In this document: piece after piece, positions 1-8,145 of the stretch
Numbering within the stretch: position 1 is the stretch's first letter
Layout of the letters: every line of letters begins with the position of its first letter
Origin: Pseudooceanicola spongiae
Lineage (GTDB): Bacteria > Pseudomonadota > Alphaproteobacteria > Rhodobacterales > Rhodobacteraceae
Assembly: GCF_014899185.1 (NCBI RefSeq)
Contig: NZ_CP045201.1
Coordinates: forward strand, 1,534,501-1,598,500
Direction of reading: 5' to 3'
Length of the DNA: 64,000 bases
Translations under genes and position numbers: made by a program
The notes under the pieces: model-generated
What the model was told of the DNA's origin: nothing
What the model saw: only the letters and a program-made list of their open reading frames with translations
Databases searched by the model: none

Positions 1-387
1 CCCCGCCGCCAGCGCCTGCCGCGCCCCCGCCATATCCTGCACCTGACAGATCAGCTGCGCCCCCGCCGCACGAATGGCCCCGGCAAAGGGCGCCGCATCC
101 CCGAACGACAGCAACACCGCCCGCGGAGCCTGCGCCAGCACCTGCTCCAGAACCGCGACGTCGCGCGCCAGCGCCCAGGTGATCAGACCCACCCCGACCG
201 CCGCACCGTCGGCCCGCGCCATCTCCGCCTCGATCCAAGGCGCGTCACAATAGCCACCGCCGATCAGCCCCAGACCCCCGGCGCGCGACACCGCCGCCGC
301 CAGCGCGCCTCCGGCCACCCGCGCCATCGGCGCCAGCACGATCGGCACTGACAGGCCGAAGCTCTGCGTCAAGCGTGTCTCGATCAT
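1..387 (-). CDS. Nitronate monooxygenase-like flavoprotein (partial, N-terminal part)
   Basis: The first 129 residues of an FMN-dependent TIM-barrel protein of the nitronate monooxygenase (2-nitropropane dioxygenase) family; the C-terminal part lies beyond the window edge. I read the motifs VLAPMARVAGG (FMN-phosphate side of the first strand) and GGLGLIGGG, both typical of the family's N-terminus, followed by a stretch ending in ICQVQDMAGA. The start is the ATG at 387, preceded by an AAGAAGG ribosome site; a GTG directly upstream is also possible. Family members oxidise alkyl nitronates, but many roseobacter members have no proven substrate. It lies downstream of mccB on the same strand, separated by about 150 bp that hold a phased repeat array, so it probably has its own promoter. 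Confidence 0.8.
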   Translation of the reverse strand, partial: MIETRLTQSFGLSVPIVLAPMARVAGGALAAAVSRAGGLGLIGGGYCDAPWIEAEMARADGAAVGVGLITWALARDVAVLEQVLAQAPRAVLLSFGDAAPFAGAIRAAGAQLICQVQDMAGARQALAAG

Positions 388-437
388 CACTGCCGCCTTC
401 TTCTTGCTCTCATACTCCGGGGGTGTCGCGCAGCGAC

Positions 438-457
438 GGGGGCAGAGCCCCCTTTTT
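438..457 (+). terminator. GC hairpin with T-tract, plus orientation
   Basis: GGGGG-CAGAG-CCCCC followed by TTTTT. The T-tract follows the stem only on the plus strand, while both flanking genes run on minus. It would therefore stop antisense transcription entering mccB rather than end either gene. It sits between the phased array and the start of the downstream gene. Confidence 0.4.
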
Positions 458-460
458 CGC

Positions 461-497
461 ACCGTCCGGTTACCGACGGCATACCGACGCAATACCG
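461..497 (-). repeat. 11-bp phased ACCG/CGGT array, copy 1
   Basis: ACCG begins at 461, 472, 483 and 494, exactly 11 bp apart, mostly inside ATACCGAC units. In the direction of the flanking minus-strand genes the unit reads GTCGGTAT. The nearest unit is about 74 bp upstream of the start at 387. Two related arrays lie near 29.6 and 39.5 kb. The spacing puts each unit on about the same face of the helix, which suggests a protein-binding site; the protein is unknown. Confidence 0.7.
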
Positions 498-538
498 ACA
501 GCGCGATTTCCCCCATTCAGCGGCTTGCATCCGCCCCC

Positions 539-2143
539 TCACATCCGGAACAGCCCAAAGCGGGTCTCCGGAATGGGCGCATTCAGCGCCGCACTCAGGC
601 TCAGCGCCAGCACCTCCCGGCTCTTCCTCGGGTCCACGATCCCGTCATCCCAGAGCCGCGCCGACGCATAGAGCGGATGGCTCTGACGCGCGAACATCTC
701 CACGGTCGGACGCTTGAACTCCGCCTCCTCCTGCGCACTCCAGCTGCCCCCGCGCCGCTCGATCCCGTCGCGCTTCACGCTCGCCAGAACCCCCGCCGCC
801 TGTTCGCCGCCCATGACCGAGATCCGCGACGTCGGCCAGGACCACATGAAGCGCGGACTGTAAGCCCTTCCCGACATGCCATAATTCCCAGCCCCGAACG
901 AGCCGCCGACAACCATGGTGATCTTCGGCACCTCTGTTGTCGACACCGCCGTGACCATCTTGGCGCCGTGCCGCGCGATGCCCTCATTCTCGTATTTCCG
1001 CCCGACCATGAAGCCAGTGATGTTCTGCAGGAACACCAGAGGGATCTTTCGCTGACTGCACAGTTCGACGAAATGCGCCCCCTTCTGCGCGGCTTCGCTG
1101 AACAGCACGCCATTGTTGGCGATGATCCCCACCGGCCAGCCATCCAGATGCGCGAAGCCCGTCACCAGAGTCTCGCCAAAGCGTTGTTTAAATTCATCAA
1201 ATCGCGACCCGTCGACGACACGCGCGATCACCTCCCGGATGTCATAGGGCGTCTTCAGATCCGGCGGCACCACGCCGATCAGCTCCTCCGGGTCATAGGC
1301 GGGTGGCTCTGGCGACACCCGCACAGGCCCGCCTGGCCGCACCCGGTTCAACCCCGCCACACAGCGCCGTGCCAGCGCCAGCGCATGGGCGTCATCCTCG
1401 GCCAGATAATCCGCCACACCCGACAGCCGCGTGTGCACATCACCCCCGCCAAGGTCTTCTGCCGTCACGATTTCTCCGGTCGCAGCCTTGACCAGAGGCG
1501 GCCCGGCCAAAAAGATCGTGCCCTGATCCCGCACGATGATCGTCACATCCGACATCGCCGGAACATAGGCCCCGCCAGCGGTACAGGACCCCATGACCAC
1601 CGCGATCTGCGCGATCCCCTTGGCGCTCATCCGCGCCTGATTGTAGAAAATCCGCCCGAAGTGATCGCGATCGGGAAACACCTCGTCCTGATTGGGCAGA
1701 TTGGCCCCGCCGCTGTCGACGAGGTACAGACAGGGCAGATGATTTTCCTCAGCAATTTCCTGCGCCCTGAGGTGTTTCTTCACCGAGATGGGGTAATAGG
1801 TCCCACCCTTCACGGTGGCATCGTTGCACACGATCATCACCTCCTGCCCCGCAACGCGACCGACCCCGGCGATCACACCGCCACAGGGGGCGGCGTTGTC
1901 ATAGAGCCCATGCCCCGCCGTCGCGCCAATCTCCAGAAAGGGCGCGCCGGGGTCGAGCAGCCCCGCCACGCGCTCTCGCGGCAGCATCTTGCCGCGCGAC
2001 ACATGCCGCTCGCGCGCCGCCGCACCGCCGCCCGCTGCGGCCAGTTCCGCCGCGTCCCGCACCACCGAAAGTGCCTGCAGATGCGCCTCGCGGTTGGCCT
2101 TGAATACGTCAGACCCTGTCAGGATCCGCGATTGGATCTTCAT
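539..2143 (-). CDS. mccB: Methylcrotonoyl-CoA carboxylase carboxyltransferase (beta) subunit
   Basis: A 534-residue biotin-dependent acyl-CoA carboxyltransferase, which moves CO2 from carboxybiotin to 3-methylcrotonyl-CoA in leucine breakdown. It has both crotonase-like halves: an N-terminal half with [10 protein letters not shown] and [15 protein letters not shown], and a C-terminal half with [20 protein letters not shown] and the acidic [10 protein letters not shown] loop. [12 protein letters not shown] and the neighbouring ivd gene favour the methylcrotonyl over the propionyl enzyme. The ATG at 2143 is preceded by a GGGGGAAG-type ribosome site. The biotin-carrying alpha subunit is not in the window; it may lie beyond the left edge. 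The gene is separated from the acyl-CoA synthetase by ompW on the opposite strand. Confidence 0.92.
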   Translation of the reverse strand: MKIQSRILTGSDVFKANREAHLQALSVVRDAAELAAAGGGAAARERHVSRGKMLPRERVAGLLDPGAPFLEIGATAGHGLYDNAAPCGGVIAGVGRVAGQEVMIVCNDATVKGGTYYPISVKKHLRAQEIAEENHLPCLYLVDSGGANLPNQDEVFPDRDHFGRIFYNQARMSAKGIAQIAVVMGSCTAGGAYVPAMSDVTIIVRDQGTIFLAGPPLVKAATGEIVTAEDLGGGDVHTRLSGVADYLAEDDAHALALARRCVAGLNRVRPGGPVRVSPEPPAYDPEELIGVVPPDLKTPYDIREVIARVVDGSRFDEFKQRFGETLVTGFAHLDGWPVGIIANNGVLFSEAAQKGAHFVELCSQRKIPLVFLQNITGFMVGRKYENEGIARHGAKMVTAVSTTEVPKITMVVGGSFGAGNYGMSGRAYSPRFMWSWPTSRISVMGGEQAAGVLASVKRDGIERRGGSWSAQEEAEFKRPTVEMFARQSHPLYASARLWDDGIVDPRKSREVLALSLSAALNAPIPETRFGLFRM

Positions 2144-2256
2144 GTCGTCTTCCCCCTCTGCTGCGCCCGTCCCGTCGTCTCAGCCCGGACGGCAAGGCGT
2201 TCATCGCACCATTGGCGTGCCAAAAAACACCCGCTTTTCCAAGTGTCTTCAAAAGC

Positions 2257-2270
2257 TTGACCCAGATCAA
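2257..2270 (+). promoter_or_regulatory. FNR/FnrL-type box upstream of ompW
   Basis: TTGACCCAGATCAA is a full match to the anaerobox TTGAY-N4-RTCAA. It lies 58 bp upstream of the ompW start codon (box end to ATG). FNR activates ompW in enterobacteria and FnrL-type regulators use this box in Rhodobacterales, so oxygen-responsive control of ompW is a reasonable inference. Confidence 0.75.
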
Positions 2271-2328
2271 AGATTTGCCCGGACGAACCAGCCACAGATC
2301 CGCGCGTAAGATTTGGAAAGGCACGACA

Positions 2329-2931
2329 ATGACGATGAAAACTCTGCTGCTCACGGCCACCGCCCTCGTGGCGCTGACGGGCCCGGCTGCAATGGCGCAG
2401 TCCAAGGGCGACGTCACAGTCGGTCTCGGGATTGGCTATGTCGACCCGACGTCCGACAATGGCACGCTCGCCGGCTCGAAGCTGAGCATCGGGTCCGACA
2501 CCCAGCCGACGCTGACCGTGGAATACTTCCTGACTGATACGCTCGGCCTCGAACTGCTGGCCGCGACGCCCTTCACCCATGACCTCAGCCTCGGAGGCAC
2601 CAGGATCGGCACGGTCAAACAACTGCCGCCGACGATCTCGATCAATTACCACTACGCTAATGCCACGGCTTTCACGCCGCTGGTCGGCATCGGGCTGAAC
2701 TACACCACCGCACTGGATGTCAGCTCCCCGCTCGGCAAGGTGACGCTGGAGGACTCCTGGGGCGTCGCCGCGCATCTGGGCGTCGATTACGCCATCACCC
2801 CGACCTCCGCGATCCGCACCGATCTGCGCTGGATCGACATCAATATGGACACCCGGCTCAACGGGGCGCGCATCGGCACGGCCGAGGTCGATCCCGTGAT
2901 CTTCGGGATGTCCTACATCATGACGTTCTGA
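2329..2931 (+). CDS. ompW: OmpW-family outer membrane beta-barrel protein
   Basis: A 200-residue exported protein. A signal peptide of about 23 residues ends in PAAMA. The mature part shows alternating beta-strand patterns and an OmpW-like core (GLGIGYVDPTSDN; TPLVGIGLNYTT; WGVAAHLGVDYAI; DLRWIDINMDTRLNG), ending in an aromatic-terminated barrel strand (FGMSYIMTF). OmpW proteins form eight-stranded barrels with a hydrophobic channel and are linked to passage of small hydrophobic compounds and to anaerobic or stress responses. The ATG at 2329 has GGAAAGG seven bases upstream. The gene lies alone on plus between minus-strand leucine genes, with its own FNR box and terminator. Confidence 0.9.
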   Translation: MTMKTLLLTATALVALTGPAAMAQSKGDVTVGLGIGYVDPTSDNGTLAGSKLSIGSDTQPTLTVEYFLTDTLGLELLAATPFTHDLSLGGTRIGTVKQLPPTISINYHYANATAFTPLVGIGLNYTTALDVSSPLGKVTLEDSWGVAAHLGVDYAITPTSAIRTDLRWIDINMDTRLNGARIGTAEVDPVIFGMSYIMTF

Positions 2932-2971
2932 GGCTTGCGCACCGACGCGCCTCACAACAGGCCAGACATCA

Positions 2972-2998
2972 GGGTGCGCCCGACCGGCGCGCCCTTTT
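2972..2998 (+). terminator. Rho-independent terminator of ompW
   Basis: Stem GGGTGCGCC / GGCGCGCCC (one G-U pair) with loop CGACC, then TTTT. The T-tract is present only for plus-strand transcription, so it should stop ompW but not the opposing acyl-CoA synthetase transcript. Confidence 0.6.
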
Positions 2999-3029
2999 CC
3001 CCGGCTCTCAGACGTCCGCACTCTGCGTC

Positions 3030-4589
3030 TCAGCATGTCTCACTCTCCCGCGCCGCACGCGCCTTCAGCTCCTTGCGGATCACCTTGCCGGTCACCGTCA
3101 TGGGCAGCGCCTCGACAAAGGCAATTTCCCTTGGATACGAATAGCTTGCGAGGCGGTTCTTCACGTAGTCCTGCAACTCCCGCTCGGCCACTTTCACCCC
3201 TGCTTTCAGCACGACATAGGCCTTTACGATCTCGGTGCGCAGCGCATCAGGCTTGCCGACAACGCCCACCGTCGCCACGCAGGGGTGGGTCATCAGGCAG
3301 TCCTCGATCTCGGATGGGCCGATGCGATAGCCAGAGGAGGTGATCACGTCATCCTCGCGCCCCAGAAACCGCAGGAAATCGCCCTCCATCACGCCCCTGT
3401 CCCCCGTCAGCAACCAGTCGCCGCGAAACTTGTCCAACGTCGCCTCGGGTTTGTTCCAGTATTCCAGCATCATGGCGGGTGAGCCCCGGCGAATGGCCAC
3501 ATCGCCTTCGCCTTCGCAGGGCCAGCCGTCCGGGCCGATCACATTGACGTCGAACCCCGGGACCGAGCGCCCGGCGCACCCCGGACGCGCGTCGAACAGC
3601 GCCGCACAGCAAGACACCGCCATATTGCATTCGGTCTGGCCGTAAAATTCGTTGATCGTCAGGCCAAAGGCTTGCCTGCCCCATGCCAGCATTTCGGCCC
3701 CGAGCGTCTCGCCGCCGCTGGCGATGCTGCGCAACCCCTCGATCCCAGCCCCCTCCGCCTTCAGCATCCTGAGGGCGGTCGGCGGGAAAAACACATTCTT
3801 CACAGCGCCTTGGTCAATGATCCTCAGACACTCAGCGACCTCGAACTTCGCCATCCGCGCCGCCACCACGGGCACGCCGAGCGCGAGGCCCGGCATCAAC
3901 ACATCGAACAGCCCGCCGATCCAGGCCCAGTCAGCGGGCGTCCATAGGCAATCCCCGGGCTGCCCCAGCAGATCATGGCTCAGCGCGACGCCGGGCAGAT
4001 GCCCGCTCAGCACCCGGTGGCCATGCAGCGCGCCCTTCGGCTTGCCCGTGGTGCCAGAGGTATAGATCAGCACCCCCGGCTCATCCGCTCCGGTATCCGC
4101 CGTGGAACATCGGCCCGTCGGCAAAGTCGCCGCCTCGGGCACCAGCGCGACCACGTCCAGCGCCGCCAGCATCTGCGCGCCCTCGCCGTCGCTGACCACG
4201 ATGCGCGCGCCGCAATCCTCGACCCGCGCCCGCAGGGCATCTTCGCGGAACAGCTTGAAAAGCGGCACGGAAATCGCCCCCAGCTTCCAGGCCGCGATAT
4301 GCGCCGCCGCGCACCAGGGATCTTGCGAGCGCAACACGCCGACCCGATCCCCCCGCTGCACGCCGCCCTCGGCAAGGGCCAGCGCCAGACGCTCCGCCAT
4401 GTCGCGCAGCGCGGCGTAGGAGACATCCCGCCGCGCCCCCGCCGTCAGGTCGACGATCGCCGTGCGATCCGGGTCACGCTCGGCCCAGCTGTCACAGGCC
4501 TGCGCCGCCATGTTCAGCCGGTCGGGGATCTGCCAGTCGAACGTCCGGTAGATCTCCTCGTATCCCGCGCCGCTGGCCGCAAGGATCAT
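3030..4589 (-). CDS. AMP-forming acyl-CoA synthetase of the leucine/short-chain acid group
   Basis: A 519-residue member of the ANL superfamily that activates a carboxylic acid to its CoA thioester through an acyl-AMP. Visible motifs: P-loop IYTSGTTGKPKGALHGHR, adenine-binding NEFYGQTECN, hinge region LTGDRGVMEGDFLRFLGRED, and the C-terminal catalytic lysine in TVTGKVIRKELK. The start codon overlaps the ivd stop by four bases (ATGA), so the two are translationally coupled. The position suggests a branched short-chain acid such as isovalerate as substrate, but the sequence alone does not fix it; medium-chain acyl-CoA synthetase-like members also look like this. Confidence 0.85.
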   Translation of the reverse strand: MILAASGAGYEEIYRTFDWQIPDRLNMAAQACDSWAERDPDRTAIVDLTAGARRDVSYAALRDMAERLALALAEGGVQRGDRVGVLRSQDPWCAAAHIAAWKLGAISVPLFKLFREDALRARVEDCGARIVVSDGEGAQMLAALDVVALVPEAATLPTGRCSTADTGADEPGVLIYTSGTTGKPKGALHGHRVLSGHLPGVALSHDLLGQPGDCLWTPADWAWIGGLFDVLMPGLALGVPVVAARMAKFEVAECLRIIDQGAVKNVFFPPTALRMLKAEGAGIEGLRSIASGGETLGAEMLAWGRQAFGLTINEFYGQTECNMAVSCCAALFDARPGCAGRSVPGFDVNVIGPDGWPCEGEGDVAIRRGSPAMMLEYWNKPEATLDKFRGDWLLTGDRGVMEGDFLRFLGREDDVITSSGYRIGPSEIEDCLMTHPCVATVGVVGKPDALRTEIVKAYVVLKAGVKVAERELQDYVKNRLASYSYPREIAFVEALPMTVTGKVIRKELKARAARESETC

Positions 4590-5749
4590 CGCATGGCCGC
4601 CATCAGCTCACGCCCTACCAGCATCCGTCGGATTTCGCTGGTGCCGGCGCCGATCTCCATCAGCTTGGCATCCCGGAACAGCCGCGCGACAGGCGCATCC
4701 GCCAGAAAGCCCGCCCCGCCCATGGCCTGCACCGCCTGATGCGCCACGGTCATCGCCTCTTCGGAGGCAAACAGCACGCAGGCCGCCGCATCGGCCCGCG
4801 TCACCTGACCCCGATCACAGGCGCGCGCGACCTCATAGACATAGGCACGGGCGGCGTTCATCTTGGTGTACATATCGGCAATCTTGCCCTGCATCAGCTG
4901 AAAGTCCCCGATGCTCTGGCCGAACTGCTTGCGCTCGACCATATAGGGCATGACCTCGTCCAGACAGGCCGCCATGATGCCCGTGCCAATGCCCGACAGC
5001 ACCACACGCTCATAGTCGAGGCCCGACATCAGCACGCGCACGCCCTTGCCCTCTTCGCCGAGGATATTCTCGAAGGGCACATCAACATCGTCAAAGATCA
5101 GCTCGGCCGTGTTCGAGCCGCGCATCCCCAGCTTGTCGAAATGCGCACTGGTCGAGAAACCTTTCATCGTCTTTTCAATAAGAAAGGCGGTCATCCCCTT
5201 GCTGCCCGCCTCCGGGTCGGTCTTGGCATAGACGACCAGAGTGTCAGCATCGGGGCCGTTGGTGATCCAGTACTTGTTGCCGTTCAGGGTGTAGCGGTCG
5301 TTCTTCTTCTCGGCCCGCAGGCTCATGCTGACCACGTCGGATCCCGCCCCGGCCTCGCTCATCGCAAGCGCGCCGACATGACTGCCCGAGACGAGGCCCG
5401 GCAGATATTTCTGCTTCTGCGCCTCGGTGCCGTTCAGGTGGATCTGGTTCACGCAAAGGTTGGAATGCGCCCCGTAGGACAGGCTGACACTGGCCGAGGC
5501 CCGCGCGATCTCCTCCACCGCGATGACATGCGCGAGATACCCCATACCGGCGCCGCCGTACTCCTCGGCCACCGTGACACCCAGCAGCCCCATCTCGCCC
5601 ATCTCGCGCCAGAGCGCGGGGGGAAAGGCATTGTTGGCGTCGATTTCGGCAGCCATCGGGCGCACCCGGTCCTGGGCCCAACGGTGGACCGCCTCGCGCA
5701 GTGCATTGACGTCTTCGCCCAGATCGAAACGCATCGAAGCGGTGAACAT
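4586..5749 (-). CDS. ivd: Isovaleryl-CoA dehydrogenase
   Basis: A 387-residue FAD-dependent acyl-CoA dehydrogenase that oxidises isovaleryl-CoA to 3-methylcrotonyl-CoA and passes electrons to ETF. It carries EEYGGAGMGYLAHVIAVEEI, the FAD/substrate signature AMSEAGAGSDVVSM, YWITNGPDAD, GLDYERVVLSG (the Glu at the helix-G position used as catalytic base in isovaleryl-CoA dehydrogenases) and the C-terminal QAMGGAGF. I chose the ATG at 5749 because GGAGGAGC lies just upstream and the length matches the family; a much longer upstream reading frame is non-coding. It is first in the group, followed by the overlapping acyl-CoA synthetase, and has a promoter with a palindrome next to it. Confidence 0.93.
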   Translation of the reverse strand: MFTASMRFDLGEDVNALREAVHRWAQDRVRPMAAEIDANNAFPPALWREMGEMGLLGVTVAEEYGGAGMGYLAHVIAVEEIARASASVSLSYGAHSNLCVNQIHLNGTEAQKQKYLPGLVSGSHVGALAMSEAGAGSDVVSMSLRAEKKNDRYTLNGNKYWITNGPDADTLVVYAKTDPEAGSKGMTAFLIEKTMKGFSTSAHFDKLGMRGSNTAELIFDDVDVPFENILGEEGKGVRVLMSGLDYERVVLSGIGTGIMAACLDEVMPYMVERKQFGQSIGDFQLMQGKIADMYTKMNAARAYVYEVARACDRGQVTRADAAACVLFASEEAMTVAHQAVQAMGGAGFLADAPVARLFRDAKLMEIGAGTSEIRRMLVGRELMAAMR

Positions 5750-5770
5750 CGGGCTCCTCCTTCCCTTTAT

Positions 5771-5814
5771 TGAACGCTTGTTCACACTAAGGCACGACAC
5801 CGCCCATCGGTCAA
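5771..5814 (-). promoter_or_regulatory. ivd promoter with TetR-like palindromic operator
   Basis: On minus: -35-like TTGACC (5814-5809), 18-bp spacer, -10-like TTAGTG (5790-5785), then the inverted repeat TGAACGCTTGTTCA (5771-5784) immediately after the -10, about 22 bp upstream of the ivd start. Five-base arms around a four-base centre and this location fit a repressor operator, for example a TetR-family regulator of acyl-CoA catabolism. No regulator gene is adjacent. Confidence 0.55.
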
Positions 5815-5893
5815 GCAAATGGCGTATCGGGCAGGAACCCAGACTGTCGCGCCGCGTTAGGTCTTCAATCACAGCCACCTGAAGGAGGATGTC

Positions 5894-6373
5894 GTGAAAG
5901 ACTTCGCAAACGAAATGACCAAACAGTTCTGGAAACGCATTGAAGACGTGCGGGCCGGGATGCTTCACACCGACGACACGCGCATCGTCCCGATGAGCGG
6001 CTATCCGGACTCGGATGAAAATGCGATCTGGTTCATCACCGCCGATGGCGCAGATGCCTATGAGGCCGCTGTGGCGGGTCGCGAGACCTCGTTCATCGTG
6101 TCGGATGCCTCCGCCAAGATCTATGCTCGCGTGCACGGCTCTCTGTCGGCGGTCAACGATCAGGCCAAGCTCGACGAACTCTGGAGCCCGGTCGCAAGTG
6201 CTTGGTTCAAGGATGGGCGCGAGGACAGCTCCGTCCGTCTGGTGCGCCTGACGCCGAAGAAGGCCGAAGTCTGGCTGACCGACGGCGGCGCAGGTTTCCT
6301 CTATGAAGTCGCCAAGGCCAATCTGACCGAACAGACGGCAGATGCAGGCGAACACGGGGTCATCACGTTTTGA
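5894..6373 (+). CDS. Pyridoxamine 5'-phosphate oxidase-like general stress protein
   Basis: A 159-residue split-barrel flavin-binding-type protein of the general stress group. Recognisable core: NAIWFITADGADAYEAAV, ETSFIVSDASAKIYARVHG, then a WSPVASAWFKDG loop and VRLVRLTPKKAEVWL. Such proteins bind FMN, FAD or F420-like cofactors, but the function here is not known. The GTG at 5894 is chosen because GAAGGAGG sits six bases upstream. It is divergent from ivd. The stop overlaps the TTG start proposed for creA. Confidence 0.8.
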   Translation: MKDFANEMTKQFWKRIEDVRAGMLHTDDTRIVPMSGYPDSDENAIWFITADGADAYEAAVAGRETSFIVSDASAKIYARVHGSLSAVNDQAKLDELWSPVASAWFKDGREDSSVRLVRLTPKKAEVWLTDGGAGFLYEVAKANLTEQTADAGEHGVITF

Positions 6374-6846
6374 AACCGCTGAGGCTGATGCGTGTCGCCC
6401 CCCTGATCTGCGTCGGCCTCAGCGCCTTCGCCTCGTCCGCCGCTGCAGAGCAGGTGGGCGAGGTCGGCGTCGACTGGACCGGCAACGATGTCGTGATCGA
6501 GGCGATTGCCGATCCCAAGGTCGAAGGTGTCACCTGCCATGTTGCCTATTTCAGTCGCAGCCTGATCGACCGCGTCTCCAAGGGGAACTGGTTCGAGGAT
6601 CCCTCCAACGCCTCCATCGCCTGCCGCCAGACCGGCCCGATCAAGATCGGCGATATCGACCGGGACGAGTCGGGTGAGGACGTGTTTCGCACCTCCCGTT
6701 CGATCATTCTGAAATCGCTGCGGGTCAAGCGGATCTGGGACGAAAAGAACCAGACGCTGATCTACCTCGCCCATGCGGCCGAGCTGACGGATGGCTCCGC
6801 CAAGCTGTCGATCTCGACCGTGCCGCTCTATCAGGCAGGCCACTGA
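6370..6846 (+). CDS. creA: CreA family exported protein
   Basis: A 158-residue secreted protein with an N-terminal signal peptide ending in SSAAA and the CreA core: VGEVGVDWTGNDVVIEAIADP, GVTCHVAYFSRS, a double-Cys arrangement with IACRQTGPI, and RSIILKSLRVKRIWD. The family is widespread in proteobacteria and has no settled function. The TTG start at 6370 overlaps the previous stop by four bases; an ATG at 6388 would give a shorter signal peptide and is a real alternative. It probably forms an operon with the preceding gene. Confidence 0.8.
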   Translation: MKPLRLMRVAPLICVGLSAFASSAAAEQVGEVGVDWTGNDVVIEAIADPKVEGVTCHVAYFSRSLIDRVSKGNWFEDPSNASIACRQTGPIKIGDIDRDESGEDVFRTSRSIILKSLRVKRIWDEKNQTLIYLAHAAELTDGSAKLSISTVPLYQAGH

Positions 6847-6879
6847 TCGCCTTTCCGGGTGCGCCACTGGCAGGGCGCG

Positions 6880-6902
6880 CCCCTTCGCCCACGGCGAAGG
6901 GG
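6880..6902. terminator. Symmetrical hairpin between convergent genes
   Basis: A ten-base perfect stem CCCCTTCGCC / GGCGAAGGGG with a CAC loop, followed by a smaller GCGCC-GTCA-GGCGC stem near 6917-6930. There is no T-tract. The position between the convergent creA and aminotransferase genes suggests a shared terminator or RNA 3' end. Confidence 0.45.
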
Positions 6903-6939
6903 ACAGGCAAGGGAATGCGCCGTCAGGCGCTCCGCTGGA

Positions 6940-8136
6940 TCACGCCTGCGCCTGAAACACCGCGCTGACTTCAGCGCGGATGATACGCGCGATCAGCGCA
7001 CAATCCTCCACACTGAAAGTCAGCGGCAGACGCATGTCCAGAATCGCCCGCAGCACCCTGTCGCTGGCGGGCATCGGCGCGCTCTCGGCATAGCGCCAGC
7101 TGTCATAGCGTGAGGTATAGCCCTTCGGCTCGGCATCCCCGAACCACTTCAGCTCAACCCCGCGCGCCGAACACCGCCGCAGCACCTCCGTGATCCCCGC
7201 TGCCTCCCAGTCGGGCAGCAGAAACTGGATCGACGAGCCGACATAGTGCTCAGCTGCCTGCCGCTCGACCACCTGCAACCCCGGCGTGCCGCGCAAACCG
7301 TCCTCGACCGCCACGTAGCGCGCATTCCAGGCAGCGCACTGCGCCTCCAGCCGGCGCAGCTGAGGCCGCAGGATCGCTGCCCGCAGATTGTCCATGCGCC
7401 CGGAGATATTCGGGGTGTCATATTTGGCCTGCGCATAGGCCTCGATCCCCGGCCCCGCGAGGTGGCGATCAAACAGCATGTAGCTGCCCGACAACATCGT
7501 CGCGCGCGCGGCAATATCCGCATCATCAGTGACCAGCAGGCCGCCCTCGCCCGAGTTCACATGCTTGTAGGTCTGCGTCGAATAGCAGCCCACAGCGCCA
7601 TGACGCCCGCTCGGCACGCCGTTCCAGCTGGCCCCCATGGTATGCGCGCAATCCTCGACGACGAGGACCCCAGCCGCATCGCACAGCGCCATCAGCCGGT
7701 CCATGTCGCAGATATGGCCGCGCATATGGCTCAACAGCAATACCTTGGCAGAGCGAAGCTTGGCCTCCAGATCCACGAGGTCGATCACCAGCGCCTCGGT
7801 CACGCCAACGTAGACCGGCGTGGCCCCGACGGCGGCAATCGCCCCGGGCACAGGCGCGAGGGTAAAGGCGTTCGACAGCACCCTGTCGCCGGGCCTGACC
7901 CCCACCGCCCGCAGCGCGGTCGAAATCGCGTGCCCACCGGAGGCGACCGCGAGGCAGTAGCGCGCCCCGAGCATGCCCGCGAACTCCTGCTCCAGCAGCG
8001 CCGTCTCGCCCGGTTCGCCGGGGGCGGTGTTGTAGCGGTGCAGACGCCCGCTGCGCATCACCGCAACCGCCGCTTCGATCGCCTCTTCGGGGATCGGCTC
8101 CTGCTGGGTGAAATTGCCCTTGAAGACCTCGCTCAT
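6940..8136 (-). CDS. DegT/DnrJ/EryC1/StrS family PLP aminotransferase
   Basis: A 398-residue fold-type I PLP enzyme of the sugar aminotransferase family. The catalytic lysine is in YSTQTYKHVNSGEGG, with the cofactor Asp in VLVVEDCAHTMGA and the phosphate-binding AVASGGHAISTALRA. Members transaminate keto-sugars or related ketones for polysaccharides and antibiotics. No sugar-nucleotide genes are near, so the substrate is open. It is immediately downstream of the phosphatase gene (9-bp gap), probably one transcript. Confidence 0.85.
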   Translation of the reverse strand: MSEVFKGNFTQQEPIPEEAIEAAVAVMRSGRLHRYNTAPGEPGETALLEQEFAGMLGARYCLAVASGGHAISTALRAVGVRPGDRVLSNAFTLAPVPGAIAAVGATPVYVGVTEALVIDLVDLEAKLRSAKVLLLSHMRGHICDMDRLMALCDAAGVLVVEDCAHTMGASWNGVPSGRHGAVGCYSTQTYKHVNSGEGGLLVTDDADIAARATMLSGSYMLFDRHLAGPGIEAYAQAKYDTPNISGRMDNLRAAILRPQLRRLEAQCAAWNARYVAVEDGLRGTPGLQVVERQAAEHYVGSSIQFLLPDWEAAGITEVLRRCSARGVELKWFGDAEPKGYTSRYDSWRYAESAPMPASDRVLRAILDMRLPLTFSVEDCALIARIIRAEVSAVFQAQA

Positions 8137-8145
8137 AGCGCCCCC

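Noticed and set aside
404-2260. 618-residue open frame on plus
   Set aside because: Antisense to mccB, with Arg/His/Pro-rich shadow composition.
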